Below, piece after piece: positions 1 to 8,894 of a stretch of DNA of 54,377 bases (its first letter is position 1; every line of letters begins with the position of its first letter). The notes under the pieces were generated by a model that had not been told where the DNA came from, ran no database searches, and saw nothing but the letters and a program-made list of their open reading frames with translations. This DNA comes from Pseudomonadales bacterium (lineage in GTDB: Bacteria; Pseudomonadota; Gammaproteobacteria; Pseudomonadales; Azotimanducaceae), in the NCBI GenBank assembly GCA_016779385.1, contig JADHNT010000003.1, positions 1-54,377 on the forward strand, in the 5' to 3' direction. The translations under genes were made by a program, and so were the position numbers.

Positions 1-429
1 CAGCGCATCGATGGCGCTTTGGAGGTTTTCCGCCGTGGCCCCCGCGACGCGCAGCGGCGCGGCCGTTTCGCCCCCGAGCTCCAGGGCTGCGAGGGCCACG
101 AGCTCGGAGCTAATGAACTCATCCCCGCGCTTCTGCGCCGCCCGATCGGCGAGGTTCAAAAGGCGCACTAAAGTGGGAGAGGGCTGGGCCTCCCCCGTCG
201 GGGTCTTCAGCTTGGGTAGCTGGGCCAAGGCCTGTTGGTAACCCCGCAGCGCCCTTTGGCAATCGACCCCGGCGTTTTTCAGAAACTTGCCGAAGTCCCC
301 TGCCTTATCCTGAAGCATGGCCACCAGGAGGTGGGGCGGGGCCAGCTCACTGTGATCCTGGCCGAGGGCTAGGGATTGGGCCTCCCCTAGGGCGGCTTGA
401 AGTCGGTTGGTTAAGCGGTCCATTCGCAT
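1..429 (-). CDS. clpB: ATP-dependent disaggregase ClpB, N-terminal part (cut by window edge)
   Basis: The first 143 codons of ClpB, the hexameric AAA+ chaperone that works with DnaK to resolubilise aggregated protein in the cytoplasm. The visible part is the N-terminal Clp repeat domain. It opens MRMDRLTNRLQ and contains SLALGQDHSELAPPHLLVAM and the hallmark RAAQKRGDEFISSELV, both close to E. coli ClpB. ATGs at 435, 429 and 421-423 are in frame; 429 gives the family-typical start. The AAA+ modules lie beyond position 1. The family identity is clear from memory of the E. coli sequence. Confidence 0.93.
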   Translation of the reverse strand, partial: MRMDRLTNRLQAALGEAQSLALGQDHSELAPPHLLVAMLQDKAGDFGKFLKNAGVDCQRALRGYQQALAQLPKLKTPTGEAQPSPTLVRLLNLADRAAQKRGDEFISSELVALAALELGGETAAPLRVAGATAENLQSAIDAL

Positions 430-517
430 GGCCATTCCCTCGTATACTTCGGCAGCAAAGCGCTGCGCTCATGGGTAGAAAGATGGGGACCGGACGCGCC
501 TTTTCAAGGCTTTGAGC

Positions 518-736
518 CTAGGGGCGCATAAAGGGAAGGTCCGTATCCCCGCCCATGTGTTCGAGCTCAAACTCAAATTCGCTGCGAATATCGGCGACGC
601 TGTGATGTTGCTGATAGGTTGCCAGGAGCTCCTGCAGGAAGGCCTTAAGCAGCCGGGGCGCTTCGATGTCCGCGGCTTCCGCTTCGCCTAGGGCCTGGGC
701 CAGGGAGGCCTTTGCAATGCTGTAGGGACTTGTCAT
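518..736 (-). CDS. Small acidic protein of unknown function
   Basis: 72 residues, cytoplasmic by appearance, with no signal peptide or membrane helix. It looks helical in the first half (KASLAQALGEAEAADIEAP, then RLLKAFLQELLATYQQHH) and ends in an acidic tail finishing DLPFMRP. I do not recognise a named family. It lies just upstream of clpB on the same strand (89-base gap) and is divergent from the DUF2244 gene, so it could be co-transcribed with clpB. A GAGGAG-like site (GGAGATCTCC region) lies upstream of the ATG at 736. Function unknown. Confidence 0.6.
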   Translation of the reverse strand: MTSPYSIAKASLAQALGEAEAADIEAPRLLKAFLQELLATYQQHHSVADIRSEFEFELEHMGGDTDLPFMRP

Positions 737-818
737 GAGGAGATCTCCAAGAAAAACCTGACTCTAGAGCCAAAGGGTGGTGCGACGAAATGACCCGCAT
801 CAAGGTCCCGCCATCTCT

Positions 819-846
819 TTGTATCTCACCGGGGGCTGGGTAGACT
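819..846 (+). promoter_or_regulatory. Candidate sigma70 promoter for the DUF2244 gene
   Basis: TTGTAT at 819-824 and TAGACT at 841-846 are separated by 16 bases and sit 34 bases before the ATG at 880, which is preceded by AGGAG at 865-869. The same TAGACT hexamer occurs just upstream of two acyl-CoA dehydrogenase genes (21997 and 53397). Judged by eye only. Confidence 0.4.
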
Positions 847-879
847 CCGCCTCGGGCGCAACGCAGGAGAAGCTCAGCC

Positions 880-1383
880 ATGGTGGCCACCGAGCTCAAT
901 CAGCACGGCACGCAGGGTACGATCATCCTTCAGCCCAATCGCTCCTTTAGCTGGCGCGATAACGTCTGGTTTCTCGTGGGCATCAGCATCCTATCCCTCA
1001 TGATCGGGCTGATGTTTATGCTTCAAGGCTTCTGGCTCATCCTCCCCTTCGGCGTCCTCGAACTATCGCTCCTTGGCGCCTGCCTCTACCAATGTGCCCG
1101 CTTCACCCATTTGCAGGAAGTGATCACCTTCACGCCCGAGGCCCTTACCATTGAGCGGGGCTATGGCAAGCCGGACAAGCGCCACGAGTTCCACCGCATC
1201 TTCGCGCAGATTTTCGTGCGCAAGCCCCTGCACCGCTGGTATGGCTCCAAGGTCGCCATTCGCAGCAAGGGCAAAGAAGTGGAGGTCGGCAGCTTTCTTT
1301 CCGAGGACGAGCGCAAATCTCTCATCAAGGACCTGCGCTCCATGGTTTCCCATTTCGAAGGGCTACGCCCCTCGCAAAGCTAG
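880..1383 (+). CDS. DUF2244 family integral membrane protein
   Basis: 167 residues. A short cytoplasmic N-terminus (ILQPNRSFSWRDN) is followed by two adjacent membrane helices around residues 29-65, then a soluble C-terminal half with the family-typical pattern ITFTPEALTIERGYGKPDKR and VGSFLSEDERKSLIKDLR. This matches DUF2244, a widespread proteobacterial family of unknown biochemical role. AGGAG at 865-869 fixes the ATG at 880. Its stop codon interlocks with that of comEC on the other strand in the palindrome CTAG (1380-1383), leaving no room for a terminator between them. Confidence 0.85.
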   Translation: MVATELNQHGTQGTIILQPNRSFSWRDNVWFLVGISILSLMIGLMFMLQGFWLILPFGVLELSLLGACLYQCARFTHLQEVITFTPEALTIERGYGKPDKRHEFHRIFAQIFVRKPLHRWYGSKVAIRSKGKEVEVGSFLSEDERKSLIKDLRSMVSHFEGLRPSQS

Positions 1384-3677
1384 GGACCGCCGCAGTCCTC
1401 CGAAGGACGCCACTGCCACCAAAGGCCCGCCCGGCCGCACCGCACCCTGCCCGGCCAGCGCGAATCCCAGCGCACCATACCTTGCGCCCCCGTCTGCACG
1501 GGGCGTGCCCCTACCGAGCGCCAGCGCGCCACCACGGCGTCGTGGGGATGGCTAAAGGGGCTCGGCAAACCCGCGCTGAAGATCACAAAGCGCGGCGCCG
1601 TGCGCTGCACTAGCACCCGCGCGGAACTGCCCCGGGAGCCGTGATGGGCGGCCAGCACCAGGTCCTGCGGAGGCAGCTCCCCGGCGAGGCGGCGTTCCAC
1701 GAAGCGAGGCACGTCGGCGAGAAGGAGCGCCCGGCGCGCCCCGGCATTGATCGCCAGCACGCAGGACTGGGCATTGCCCTGCCCTGCCCGGGGATTAGGC
1801 TCAGGATGGAGCACGGCAAAGTTCACCCCATCCCAGCGCCAACGGCGCCCCCGATGACAAGGCTCGCCTCCAGGACCCAGGAGCAGCGCCCCGGGGAAAA
1901 GCGCCTGGGCGGCGGGAAGGCCTCCAGCGTGATCTCGGTCCTCATGGGTGAGCAGCACCCCATCAAGCTGGCTGACCCCAAGGGCGCGCAGCGCAGGCTT
2001 AACCTGGGCCGCAAAGGCCGAAGCGCCGGCGTCGCCCCAGGCGGGCCCCGTATCCACCAGCAGGCGATGCTCCGACGTTTCCACCAGGGCAACGCTCCCT
2101 TGCCCCACGTCGAACACCGTGAAACGAAAGGTCCCGGGAGGCAGCCCCGGGGCTGGCCAGAGCAAAGCCATCACCCCAAGAGCCGCGCTAAAACGCACGA
2201 CCGGGGGGCCGGGAGTGAGCGTTACAAGGGCCAGGAGCACCGCAAGAGCCAGGGGAAGCCCTGCCACCGGCGCGAGGGGCGCAGCCCTCCCGAGGAGCAG
2301 CGCTAGGAATCCGAGGAGCCCCTGGACCCCATCCCCCAGAACCTGGAGCGCCCCCAGCGCCGGGGCAAAGCCCAGGAGCACGAGCGCGAGGAGCCCAAAA
2401 CCCAGGGGCAATAGGAAGGCCCCAAGGAGCGGCCCCAGGAATAGATTCACCACCAGGCCCCAGGCGGGCATCCAGCCGAAGAAGGCGGCAAGGGGGGCGG
2501 CCATGGCCAAGGACAGGCGCCCCTGGAGGGCCAGCAGGCCCCGAAGGCCCGGGCCGTCCCCCCCAGGCCATAGCAGCACCAGCACCGCAAAGAAGGAGAG
2601 CGCTGCCCCCGGCGCCAGGAGCATCTCCGGTGCGCTCGCACCTAGTGCTAGAGCCGCCAGCGCCAGGCCTCGCCCGGGACGGCTCGTTCGCCCCAGCCCG
2701 AGGGCCATGAGAAGCAGAAGCGCCCCGAGCCAGGCCCGCTGCACCGGAAGCCCCGCCCCCGTCACCGCCGCATAGCTTGCAAGTAGCAGGCCCGCGGGCA
2801 GCACGAGCCAGCGCCCAGGCAGCCCCGGGGTCACCAGCGCGAACAGAACGCGCAGGGCGACGAACACCAAGCCCAGGTGAAAGCCCGACACTACAAAGAG
2901 ATGGACTACGCCAAGTAACGCCAGCCGGTCCCAGGGGAGTGCTTCGGGCGGTGACGCCGCCCCCAGCAGAAGGGCGGTGAACACCGCTCGCGCCTCCGGG
3001 CGCAGAGGCCTCAGGGCCGCCTGCAAATACTGTCGCAGGCGCGCAAGGGGCCCGGGATCGGCCCGGGCCAGGGCCCAGGCAGGCCCCTTGGGATAGCCCA
3101 CGGCGTCCGCACCTCGGGCAAAAAGCGTTCGCTCTGGATCGGGGCGCCCAAGGTTTTGCGCCCCCTTCGAAGCGCGCAGGCGCAGGGTCATGCGCCACCG
3201 CGCCCCCTCCCGGAGGGGAAGCGGCGCATAGAGGGACAGGCGAGCGCGCCGCACTCGGCGCAGCTCGGAAGATCCGGAACGCCAGGCCAACACCTCAGCG
3301 TAAGCGCTCTGGGGTGGCCAGCCTTGCACCGCGGTGATGGCGAGGATCGCCTCCCCTTCTTCGTAGGCCGCCGCAGTGAGGCGCCGCTCTAAGCTGTGGT
3401 GAAGAGACAACGCCGTGAGCAAGGCCCCGGCGGAGAGGGCCAAGGCATAGGGCGCGAGGCGAGGTCGGAGGAGGGCAGGAAGGAGGCTTAGGGCGAGGAC
3501 CCCAGGCATCGCAGCGGGCCCCAGGCTCAGGGCCAGGCCCAGGCCTCCAAGGACCGCTAGCGTGAGCTTAGCGAGCCCATCGGTCCGGCCCCAAGGCTCC
3601 TCCGGTGGAGACCCTAGGCGCCCCGGGGCATAATGCGCCCCCTTCGCCCTCCGGAGCCTACGGCCGCCCCATGCCAC
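1380..3677 (-). CDS. comEC: ComEC/Rec2 family DNA uptake channel protein
   Basis: Inner-membrane protein that passes single-stranded DNA into the cytoplasm during natural transformation. About 765 residues: hydrophobic N-terminal helices, a small OB-like region, the multi-helix competence domain (VHLFVVSGFHLGLVFVALR is the family signature) and a C-terminal metallo-beta-lactamase domain with FDVGQGSVALVE, THEDRDHAGG and AAHHGSRGSS. The metal-binding histidines and aspartates are present. The start is uncertain. The GTG at 3677 overlaps the divergent DUF2062 start at 3671 and puts about 32 odd residues before the first helix; the next in-frame ATG is at 3509. No other competence genes are nearby. 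Confidence 0.9.
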   Translation of the reverse strand: MAWGGRRLRRAKGAHYAPGRLGSPPEEPWGRTDGLAKLTLAVLGGLGLALSLGPAAMPGVLALSLLPALLRPRLAPYALALSAGALLTALSLHHSLERRLTAAAYEEGEAILAITAVQGWPPQSAYAEVLAWRSGSSELRRVRRARLSLYAPLPLREGARWRMTLRLRASKGAQNLGRPDPERTLFARGADAVGYPKGPAWALARADPGPLARLRQYLQAALRPLRPEARAVFTALLLGAASPPEALPWDRLALLGVVHLFVVSGFHLGLVFVALRVLFALVTPGLPGRWLVLPAGLLLASYAAVTGAGLPVQRAWLGALLLLMALGLGRTSRPGRGLALAALALGASAPEMLLAPGAALSFFAVLVLLWPGGDGPGLRGLLALQGRLSLAMAAPLAAFFGWMPAWGLVVNLFLGPLLGAFLLPLGFGLLALVLLGFAPALGALQVLGDGVQGLLGFLALLLGRAAPLAPVAGLPLALAVLLALVTLTPGPPVVRFSAALGVMALLWPAPGLPPGTFRFTVFDVGQGSVALVETSEHRLLVDTGPAWGDAGASAFAAQVKPALRALGVSQLDGVLLTHEDRDHAGGLPAAQALFPGALLLGPGGEPCHRGRRWRWDGVNFAVLHPEPNPRAGQGNAQSCVLAINAGARRALLLADVPRFVERRLAGELPPQDLVLAAHHGSRGSSARVLVQRTAPRFVIFSAGLPSPFSHPHDAVVARWRSVGARPVQTGAQGMVRWDSRWPGRVRCGRAGLWWQWRPSEDCGGP

Positions 3678-4198
3678 GGGATTTTCTCAAGCGCCACCTG
3701 CCTTCGCCGGATGCCCTTCGCCGGCGGAAGGGCCTGGCTATGTTCCGGGGCCGGATGAGCGATCCTGAACTCTGGCACCTCACGCGCCGAAGCGTTTCGG
3801 CGGCGATTGGCGTAGGCCTTTTCCTCTCCATGGTGCCCCTACCGGGGCAGATGCCCCTCGCGGCGGTCCTGGCCCTGCGCTATCGCTTCAATTTGCCCGT
3901 GGTCATTGCGGCGGTCTTTGTCACCAACCCCCTCACCATGCCGGCGATCTACCTCTTCGCCTACGAGCTGGGGGCCCTCCTCCTGAACACCCCACCCCCG
4001 GCCACACCCTTCCAATTTACCGTGACCTGGCTCAGCCAGCGCGCCGGGGAAATCTGGCAACCCCTCGCCCTCGGCTGTTTGATCCTCGGCGTCATCGCCA
4101 GCGCCGCGGGCTTCTTCGGCACCCAGCTGCTCTGGCGCTGGCACGTGCTCCAGCGCTGGGAGAAGCGGCGCATGCTCCGGCGCCTGCGGGAACGCTAG
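3671..4198 (+). CDS. DUF2062 domain membrane protein
   Basis: 175 residues, starting MPRDFLKRHLPSPDALRR. The DUF2062 signature is clear: a positively charged N-terminus, then SAAIGVGLFLSMVPLPGQM, ALRYRFNLPVVIAAVFVTNP and a final membrane helix near residues 135-160, ending in a very basic tail (LQRWEKRRMLRRLRER). The family is common next to comEC and lolCDE genes in gammaproteobacteria; its function is unknown. An upstream GTG/ATG extension (from 3605) would run through comEC's 5' end, so the ATG at 3671 is preferred. Confidence 0.85.
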   Translation: MPRDFLKRHLPSPDALRRRKGLAMFRGRMSDPELWHLTRRSVSAAIGVGLFLSMVPLPGQMPLAAVLALRYRFNLPVVIAAVFVTNPLTMPAIYLFAYELGALLLNTPPPATPFQFTVTWLSQRAGEIWQPLALGCLILGVIASAAGFFGTQLLWRWHVLQRWEKRRMLRRLRER

Positions 4199-4267
4199 CT
4201 CTGGAGCGACGGATCCGGCGATCGTGGCATGCTAAGCACCGTTAACCCGCGACCCTGGAGCTTTCCC

Positions 4268-6331
4268 ATGCGATCGACCCTCCTGACGGCCCTGGCCCTG
4301 TGCGCGACCACGGCGACCGCCGCCGAGCCCCGGCCCTTTAGCGCCGATGACGTCTTTGAGCTGGAGTGGGCGCGCTCCCCGGTCATCTCGCCCGCGCTCA
4401 CGGAGGTGGCGTGGGTGCGCACGGGCTACGACCGGCGCAGCGATCGCCCCCGGGGGGCGCTTTGGGTGACGGACGTCGAGACGGCCGCTTCCGAGCCCCT
4501 GGTGACCGGGCCCGGGAGCTACCACAGCCCGGCCTATTCCCCGGACGGAACTCGCCTTGCCTATCTCGCGAGCGAAGACGGCAAGACACACCTGCGCATG
4601 CGCTGGCTTGCCTCGGGCCGGGAGGCCGTGGTGGCGGACCTCGATAGCACGCCGCGGCAGGTGCGCTGGGCACCGGACGGCACGGCCCTCGCCTTTACCC
4701 TCTTCACCCCCGGAGAAGGCCTAAGCCTGGGGAAGGCGAAGCCCCGGAAACCCGACGAAGCGCGCTGGGCCGATCCCATGCGCGTGATTGATGACTTGGT
4801 ATTCCGCTTCGACGGTCGGGGCTACCTCAAGGAAGGCACGGATCAGGTGTACCTGGTGCCCGCCCACGGTGGCACGCCCCAGGCCGTAACCTCCGGCGGC
4901 GATGGCTTCAGTGCGCCGGCCTGGAGCGCGGATGGGAAGACCCTATACGTGGTGGGTAATGATGGGCCCCGGCCGGAAATGGATCCCATTGAGTCGGAAA
5001 TCTACGCCGTGGACGTCGCCACCGGGGCACGCCGCACCGTCACCGATCGCGATGGGCCGGACGGTTCGCCGGTGGCCTCCCCCGATGGGCAGACCCTCGC
5101 CTGGCTCGGCTATGACGACGAGCGCCGGGCCTATCAGCAAACGGAACTCTATTTGCAGGGCCCTGGGGATGAGGCACCGCGGCTATTGACCGCCGACTTT
5201 GACCACAGCCTTTCCGATCTCACCTGGACCGATAACGGACAAGCCCTCCTCGCCCAGGCCACGGTGCGGGGAGAAATCCACCTGGTAGAGATCGATCTGG
5301 AGGGCACGGTGCGCACCCTCCTCCGGGATATCGGCGGAACCAGCCTGGGCCGTCCCTACGGCTCCGGGGATTACGCCGTCAAAGGCACGGGGGCCCAGCG
5401 GGTGGCAGCCTGGACCGTCGCGGACCCCAATCGCCCGGCGGAGCTTGCGATTCAGGTAGGGGCGGAGGCCCCGCGCATCGTCACCGATCTAAACTCTGAT
5501 CTCCTAAGCCATATCGCCCTGCCCCGCATCGAAGCCCTTGAAGTGCCCTCCCGCCTCGACGAGCTACCGATCCAGGCCTGGATGGCCATTCCCCCAGGGG
5601 TGGAACCAGACGGGTCTGCGCCTCTGATCCTCGAGATTCACGGCGGCCCCTTCGCCATGTACACCCCAAGTTTCGCTGCGGAAATTCAGCGCTATGCCGC
5701 GGAAGGTTACGTTACCGTATGGGCGAATCCCCGGGGCTCCACGGGCTATGGCGAGGCCTTCGCGCAGGAAATCGATGAAGCCTATCCAGGCCCGGACCAC
5801 GAGGACCTCATGAGCGTCGTGGATGCGGTGGTCGCCCAGGGCTGGGTTGATGAGAAGCGGCTGTTTATCACTGGGGGCTCAGGGGGCGGCGTGCTCAGCG
5901 CCTACGCCACGGGCATGACCGATCGCTTCGCCGCAGCGGCGGTCATCAAGCCCGTCATTAACTGGTTCACCATGGCCCTGGCAGGGGATATCGGGGTGGT
6001 GGTGTCTCGCCATTGGATTCGGGGCAACCCCTGGGAGAATCCGCAAAAGTATTTCGATCGCTCCCCCATCCGGGTCGTAGGCAACGTGACCACCCCCACC
6101 CTAGTGATGGTGGGGGAAGAGGACTGGCGTACGCCGGCCTGGGAGGCGGAGCAGTGGTACACGGCGCTGAAGATGCAGGACGTGCCCTCGGCCTATGTCC
6201 GCGTACCCGGGACCTCCCACACGATCGCCGCCCGCCCCAGCAACCTCGTTGCGAAGGTGGATACGATCATGGCGTGGTTCGAGAAGTACGATCCGGCGAA
6301 GGTCAGTAGTGCTGACGAAGCTGGAGAATAA
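4268..6331 (+). CDS. Secreted S9 family (prolyl oligopeptidase-type) serine peptidase
   Basis: 687 residues with a signal peptide (MRSTLLTALALCATTATAAE), so probably periplasmic. Residues about 25-400 form a WD40-like beta-propeller (repeated SPAYSPDGTRLAY, APAWSADGKTLYVV type motifs). The C-terminal 280 residues are an alpha/beta-hydrolase. The likely catalytic triad is Ser538 in GGSGGG (the family more often has GGSYGG), Asp619 in GEEDWRTP and His651 in GTSHTI. It would cleave short peptides, possibly acylaminoacyl or dipeptidyl substrates. The upstream ATG at 4229 was rejected because it would bury the signal peptide. Its last 29 bases overlap the convergent yoeB gene. Confidence 0.9.
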   Translation: MRSTLLTALALCATTATAAEPRPFSADDVFELEWARSPVISPALTEVAWVRTGYDRRSDRPRGALWVTDVETAASEPLVTGPGSYHSPAYSPDGTRLAYLASEDGKTHLRMRWLASGREAVVADLDSTPRQVRWAPDGTALAFTLFTPGEGLSLGKAKPRKPDEARWADPMRVIDDLVFRFDGRGYLKEGTDQVYLVPAHGGTPQAVTSGGDGFSAPAWSADGKTLYVVGNDGPRPEMDPIESEIYAVDVATGARRTVTDRDGPDGSPVASPDGQTLAWLGYDDERRAYQQTELYLQGPGDEAPRLLTADFDHSLSDLTWTDNGQALLAQATVRGEIHLVEIDLEGTVRTLLRDIGGTSLGRPYGSGDYAVKGTGAQRVAAWTVADPNRPAELAIQVGAEAPRIVTDLNSDLLSHIALPRIEALEVPSRLDELPIQAWMAIPPGVEPDGSAPLILEIHGGPFAMYTPSFAAEIQRYAAEGYVTVWANPRGSTGYGEAFAQEIDEAYPGPDHEDLMSVVDAVVAQGWVDEKRLFITGGSGGGVLSAYATGMTDRFAAAAVIKPVINWFTMALAGDIGVVVSRHWIRGNPWENPQKYFDRSPIRVVGNVTTPTLVMVGEEDWRTPAWEAEQWYTALKMQDVPSAYVRVPGTSHTIAARPSNLVAKVDTIMAWFEKYDPAKVSSADEAGE

Positions 6332-6557
6332 AAATGTCGTCCACTTCAACCCGATAGACCAAGCGATGCTCATGGTCGATCCGTCGGGACCACCAACCGG
6401 CTAAGGCGTGGCGTAAGGCTTTCGGCTTACCCACGCCTGCATAAGGCTCCCGGGCTATCGCTTCGATCAACCGATTGACTCGCAGCAGCATCGCGCGGTC
6501 AGTGCGCTGCCAATGAAGGTAATCCTCCCAAGCCCGCTCGGAGAAAACGAAATTCAC
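6303..6557 (-). CDS. yoeB: YoeB family mRNA-interferase toxin
   Basis: 84 residues, the exact length of E. coli YoeB, with the family landmarks WEDYLHWQRTD, GWWSRRIDHEHRLVYRV and the C-terminal QHY. YoeB binds the ribosomal A site and cleaves mRNA. Compared with E. coli YoeB from memory, His83 and Tyr84 are kept, but the position of the general base Glu46 (GKGKPEP) reads GVGKPKA here, a Lys, so activity may be weakened. It overlaps its antitoxin gene by 4 bases (ATGA) and the convergent peptidase gene by 29 bases. Confidence 0.92.
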   Translation of the reverse strand: MNFVFSERAWEDYLHWQRTDRAMLLRVNRLIEAIAREPYAGVGKPKALRHALAGWWSRRIDHEHRLVYRVEVDDIFILQLRQHY

Positions 6558-6805
6558 TTCAAGAGCGTTTCTCGACGCCCCTTGCCTGCCTCAAAGCCAG
6601 CAATATCTTCAAATAGACGGCGGGCGTTTTTGGGGCTACGGAGCAAATAAGCGGTCTCTTCGAGCGCTTCGTAATCCTCAAGCGACATCATTACCACGGC
6701 ACTTTCTCCGTGGCGCGTAATCGCGATCGGCGCATGATCGTCGCACACTTTAGCCATAGTTTTGGCAAGATTTTTTCGCGCAGCGCTGTAGCTTAAGCTT
6801 TCCAT
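6554..6805 (-). CDS. yefM: YefM family antitoxin
   Basis: 83 residues from the ATG at 6805 (MESLSYSAARKNLAKTMAKV). The Phd/YefM fold is clear: N-terminal DNA-binding part with ITRHGESAVVMMSLEDYEALEETAYLLRS split over residues 30-58, then a C-terminal acidic and basic tail that would wrap the YoeB toxin. A longer start at 6847 is possible but adds a 14-residue leader not typical of the family. Such antitoxins repress their own promoter, which should lie just upstream (6806-6850). It is followed by yoeB with an ATGA overlap. Confidence 0.92.
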   Translation of the reverse strand: MESLSYSAARKNLAKTMAKVCDDHAPIAITRHGESAVVMMSLEDYEALEETAYLLRSPKNARRLFEDIAGFEAGKGRRETLLK

Positions 6806-6849
6806 GGGCAGCCCTTTAGGTACGTATTTCTGTACCAAAGTTGCCATGC

Positions 6850-7197
6850 TCAGTTTACCCCCGCAAGCGCTGCAGCGAGGTAAGCGCTGAGCGGCTCCGT
6901 GCCACTGAAGTGCCGGTCCCGCTCCACGGGCAGGCCGAGGCCACCGCGGAGGGCCTCAAGCTCCGAGAGGCGCACGTAGCCGAGCTCCGGGGCCCCGAGG
7001 CCGAGGTCACAGAGGCCGAAGGCGAGGTCTGGATCGTCGGGGTCAAGCTCACTGAGCAGCCAGGTGGCCGCCCCGTCCGGGGTAAAGAGCTTGACCACCG
7101 GAGGGAAGTCTTCGCTCTGGTCCCGGTGCTGAAGCGCACATCGCCTTGCCCCCTGCTGAAGAAGCTTCCTTCGCTGGCCCTGGGTGAGTAAGCGCAT
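6850..7197 (-). CDS. DUF2958 domain protein
   Basis: 115 residues starting [18 protein letters not shown]. The DUF2958 core is nearly canonical: [39 protein letters not shown] and [20 protein letters not shown]. The family is best known from plasmids and integrative elements, where its function is not established. It lies 44 bases upstream of yefM/yoeB on the same strand, so the three genes may be transcribed together. No integrase, repeat or att site is visible. A reading that extends upstream to 7515 has no family similarity and overlaps sulP. Confidence 0.85.
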   Translation of the reverse strand: MRLLTQGQRRKLLQQGARRCALQHRDQSEDFPPVVKLFTPDGAATWLLSELDPDDPDLAFGLCDLGLGAPELGYVRLSELEALRGGLGLPVERDRHFSGTEPLSAYLAAALAGVN

Positions 7198-7420
7198 GGG
7201 GTGATCTCCCGCGGTGAAAGGCCTAGCGTGCCCGGGCAAGCGTGCTCCGCCCGAGGGAAAGGCGCCCCGCGAGGCGTAGGATTCCACGGAAGCCAGCGGG
7301 GCTGACGGTTGCGCCCGGGCGCCGATCTCGCTACCGTCCGCTCCCTTCTTTCGTGCCCCCGCGGTGTTCTCCGCCGGCGCCCCCCAGGCGCGCCGAGCCT
7401 TGGTATTTAGGACCTCCCCC

Positions 7421-8884
7421 ATGCAGGATGGCTTTGGCAATATACGTAACGATCTCCTCGCTGGCCTTGTGGTCGCCCTGGCCCTTATTCCCGAGGCCAT
7501 CGCCTTTTCTATCATCGCCGGGGTCGATCCGAAGGTAGGGCTCTACGCCTCCTTCTGCATCGCCGTCACCACGGCTTTCCTCGGCGGGCGCCCGGCCATG
7601 ATTTCCGCCGCCACGGGCGCCATGGCCTTAGTCATGGTGACGCTGGTGAAGGAGCACGGGCTTCAATACCTTCTGGCGGCCACCGTGCTAACGGGGCTGC
7701 TGCAGATCGTCGCCGGCTGGGTGCGCCTAGGGGCGCTCATGCGCTTCGTATCCCGCTCCGTGGTGACGGGTTTTGTGAACGCGCTGGCCATCCTGATCTT
7801 CATGGCCCAGCTGCCCGAGCTCATCGACGTGACCTGGCATGTCTACGCCATGACCGCAGCGGGCCTGGCCATCATCTACGGCCTGCCCTACGTGACCACA
7901 GCCATCCCCTCGCCCCTGGTCACCATCGTGGTGCTGACCGCGGTGGCCGTGTTCTTCGGGCTGGAGATCCGCACCGTGGGCGATATGGGCACGCTCCCGG
8001 ACAGCCTCCCCGTCTTCCTCCTCCCGGAAGTCCCCCTAAACTTGGACACGCTGGCCATCATTTTCCCCTACGCCGCCACCCTAACGGTGGTGGGGCTTTT
8101 GGAATCGCTCATGACAGCGACGATCGTGGACGATCTAACGGATACGAAAAGCGATAAGAATCGTGAATGCCTGGGGCAAGGGGCCGCGAATATTGTCTCC
8201 GGCTTTCTTGGGGGCATGGCGGGCTGCGCCATGATCGGGCAGTCCGTCATCAACGTGAAATCCGGGGGCCGGGGGCGCCTATCGACCCTTTGCGCTGGGG
8301 TCTTCCTGCTGATCATGGTGGTCTTCCTCGGCGACTGGGTGGGGCAAATCCCCATGGCGGCCCTGGTGGCAGTGATGATCATGGTGTCCCTGGGCACCTT
8401 CAGCTGGCAGTCCGTCCGGGATCTGCGGACCCATCCGAAGAGCTCCTCCGCCGTGATGCTGGCCACCGTAGCCGTTACCGTCGCCACCCACGACCTGGCC
8501 CAGGGCGTCCTCACAGGCGTCCTTCTCTCGGGCTTCTTCTTCGCCCACAAGGTGGGGCAGATTCTGGTAGTGCGGTCCCAGGCTGCCCCCGACGGCCGGC
8601 TGCGGGCCTACACCGTACGGGGCCAAGTGTTCTTCGCCAGCGCCGACCGCTTCATCAATGCCTTCGACTACAAGGAGGTCATTGAGGGCGTTCATATCGA
8701 TGTGAGTCGTGCCCATTTCTGGGACATCACAGCGGTGAGCGCGCTGGATAAGGTGGTACTGAAGTTCCGCCGAGAGGGTACGGAGGTCGAGGTGGTCGGG
8801 CTGAATGAGGCGAGCGCAACCCTCGTAGATAGGTTCGCTCTCCACGATAAGGACGACGCCGACGATCTGCTAATCGCCCACTAG
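7421..8884 (+). CDS. SulP family anion transporter with STAS domain
   Basis: 487 residues starting [20 protein letters not shown]. The N-terminal 370 residues hold 10-14 membrane helices with the SulP signature ([40 protein letters not shown]). A shortened STAS domain follows (about 400-487, with [20 protein letters not shown]). SulP proteins carry sulfate, bicarbonate or dicarboxylates. The partner universal stress protein gene begins 10 bases after the stop, an arrangement common for BicA-like bicarbonate transporters, but the substrate cannot be read from sequence. The gene is divergent from the DUF2958 gene across 223 bases with no clear feature. Confidence 0.92.
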   Translation: MQDGFGNIRNDLLAGLVVALALIPEAIAFSIIAGVDPKVGLYASFCIAVTTAFLGGRPAMISAATGAMALVMVTLVKEHGLQYLLAATVLTGLLQIVAGWVRLGALMRFVSRSVVTGFVNALAILIFMAQLPELIDVTWHVYAMTAAGLAIIYGLPYVTTAIPSPLVTIVVLTAVAVFFGLEIRTVGDMGTLPDSLPVFLLPEVPLNLDTLAIIFPYAATLTVVGLLESLMTATIVDDLTDTKSDKNRECLGQGAANIVSGFLGGMAGCAMIGQSVINVKSGGRGRLSTLCAGVFLLIMVVFLGDWVGQIPMAALVAVMIMVSLGTFSWQSVRDLRTHPKSSSAVMLATVAVTVATHDLAQGVLTGVLLSGFFFAHKVGQILVVRSQAAPDGRLRAYTVRGQVFFASADRFINAFDYKEVIEGVHIDVSRAHFWDITAVSALDKVVLKFRREGTEVEVVGLNEASATLVDRFALHDKDDADDLLIAH

Positions 8885-8894
8885 GGAGAGGAGC

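Noticed and set aside
2188-3198. Minus-strand 336-codon open frame inside comEC
   Set aside because: Same strand as comEC but another frame; Gly/Pro/Ala/Arg-rich GC-driven composition with no motifs, while the comEC frame has clear family signatures.
6303-7197. Full mobile element carrying the toxin-antitoxin pair
   Set aside because: No integrase, transposase, terminal repeats or att site could be seen; only the gene content suggests mobility.
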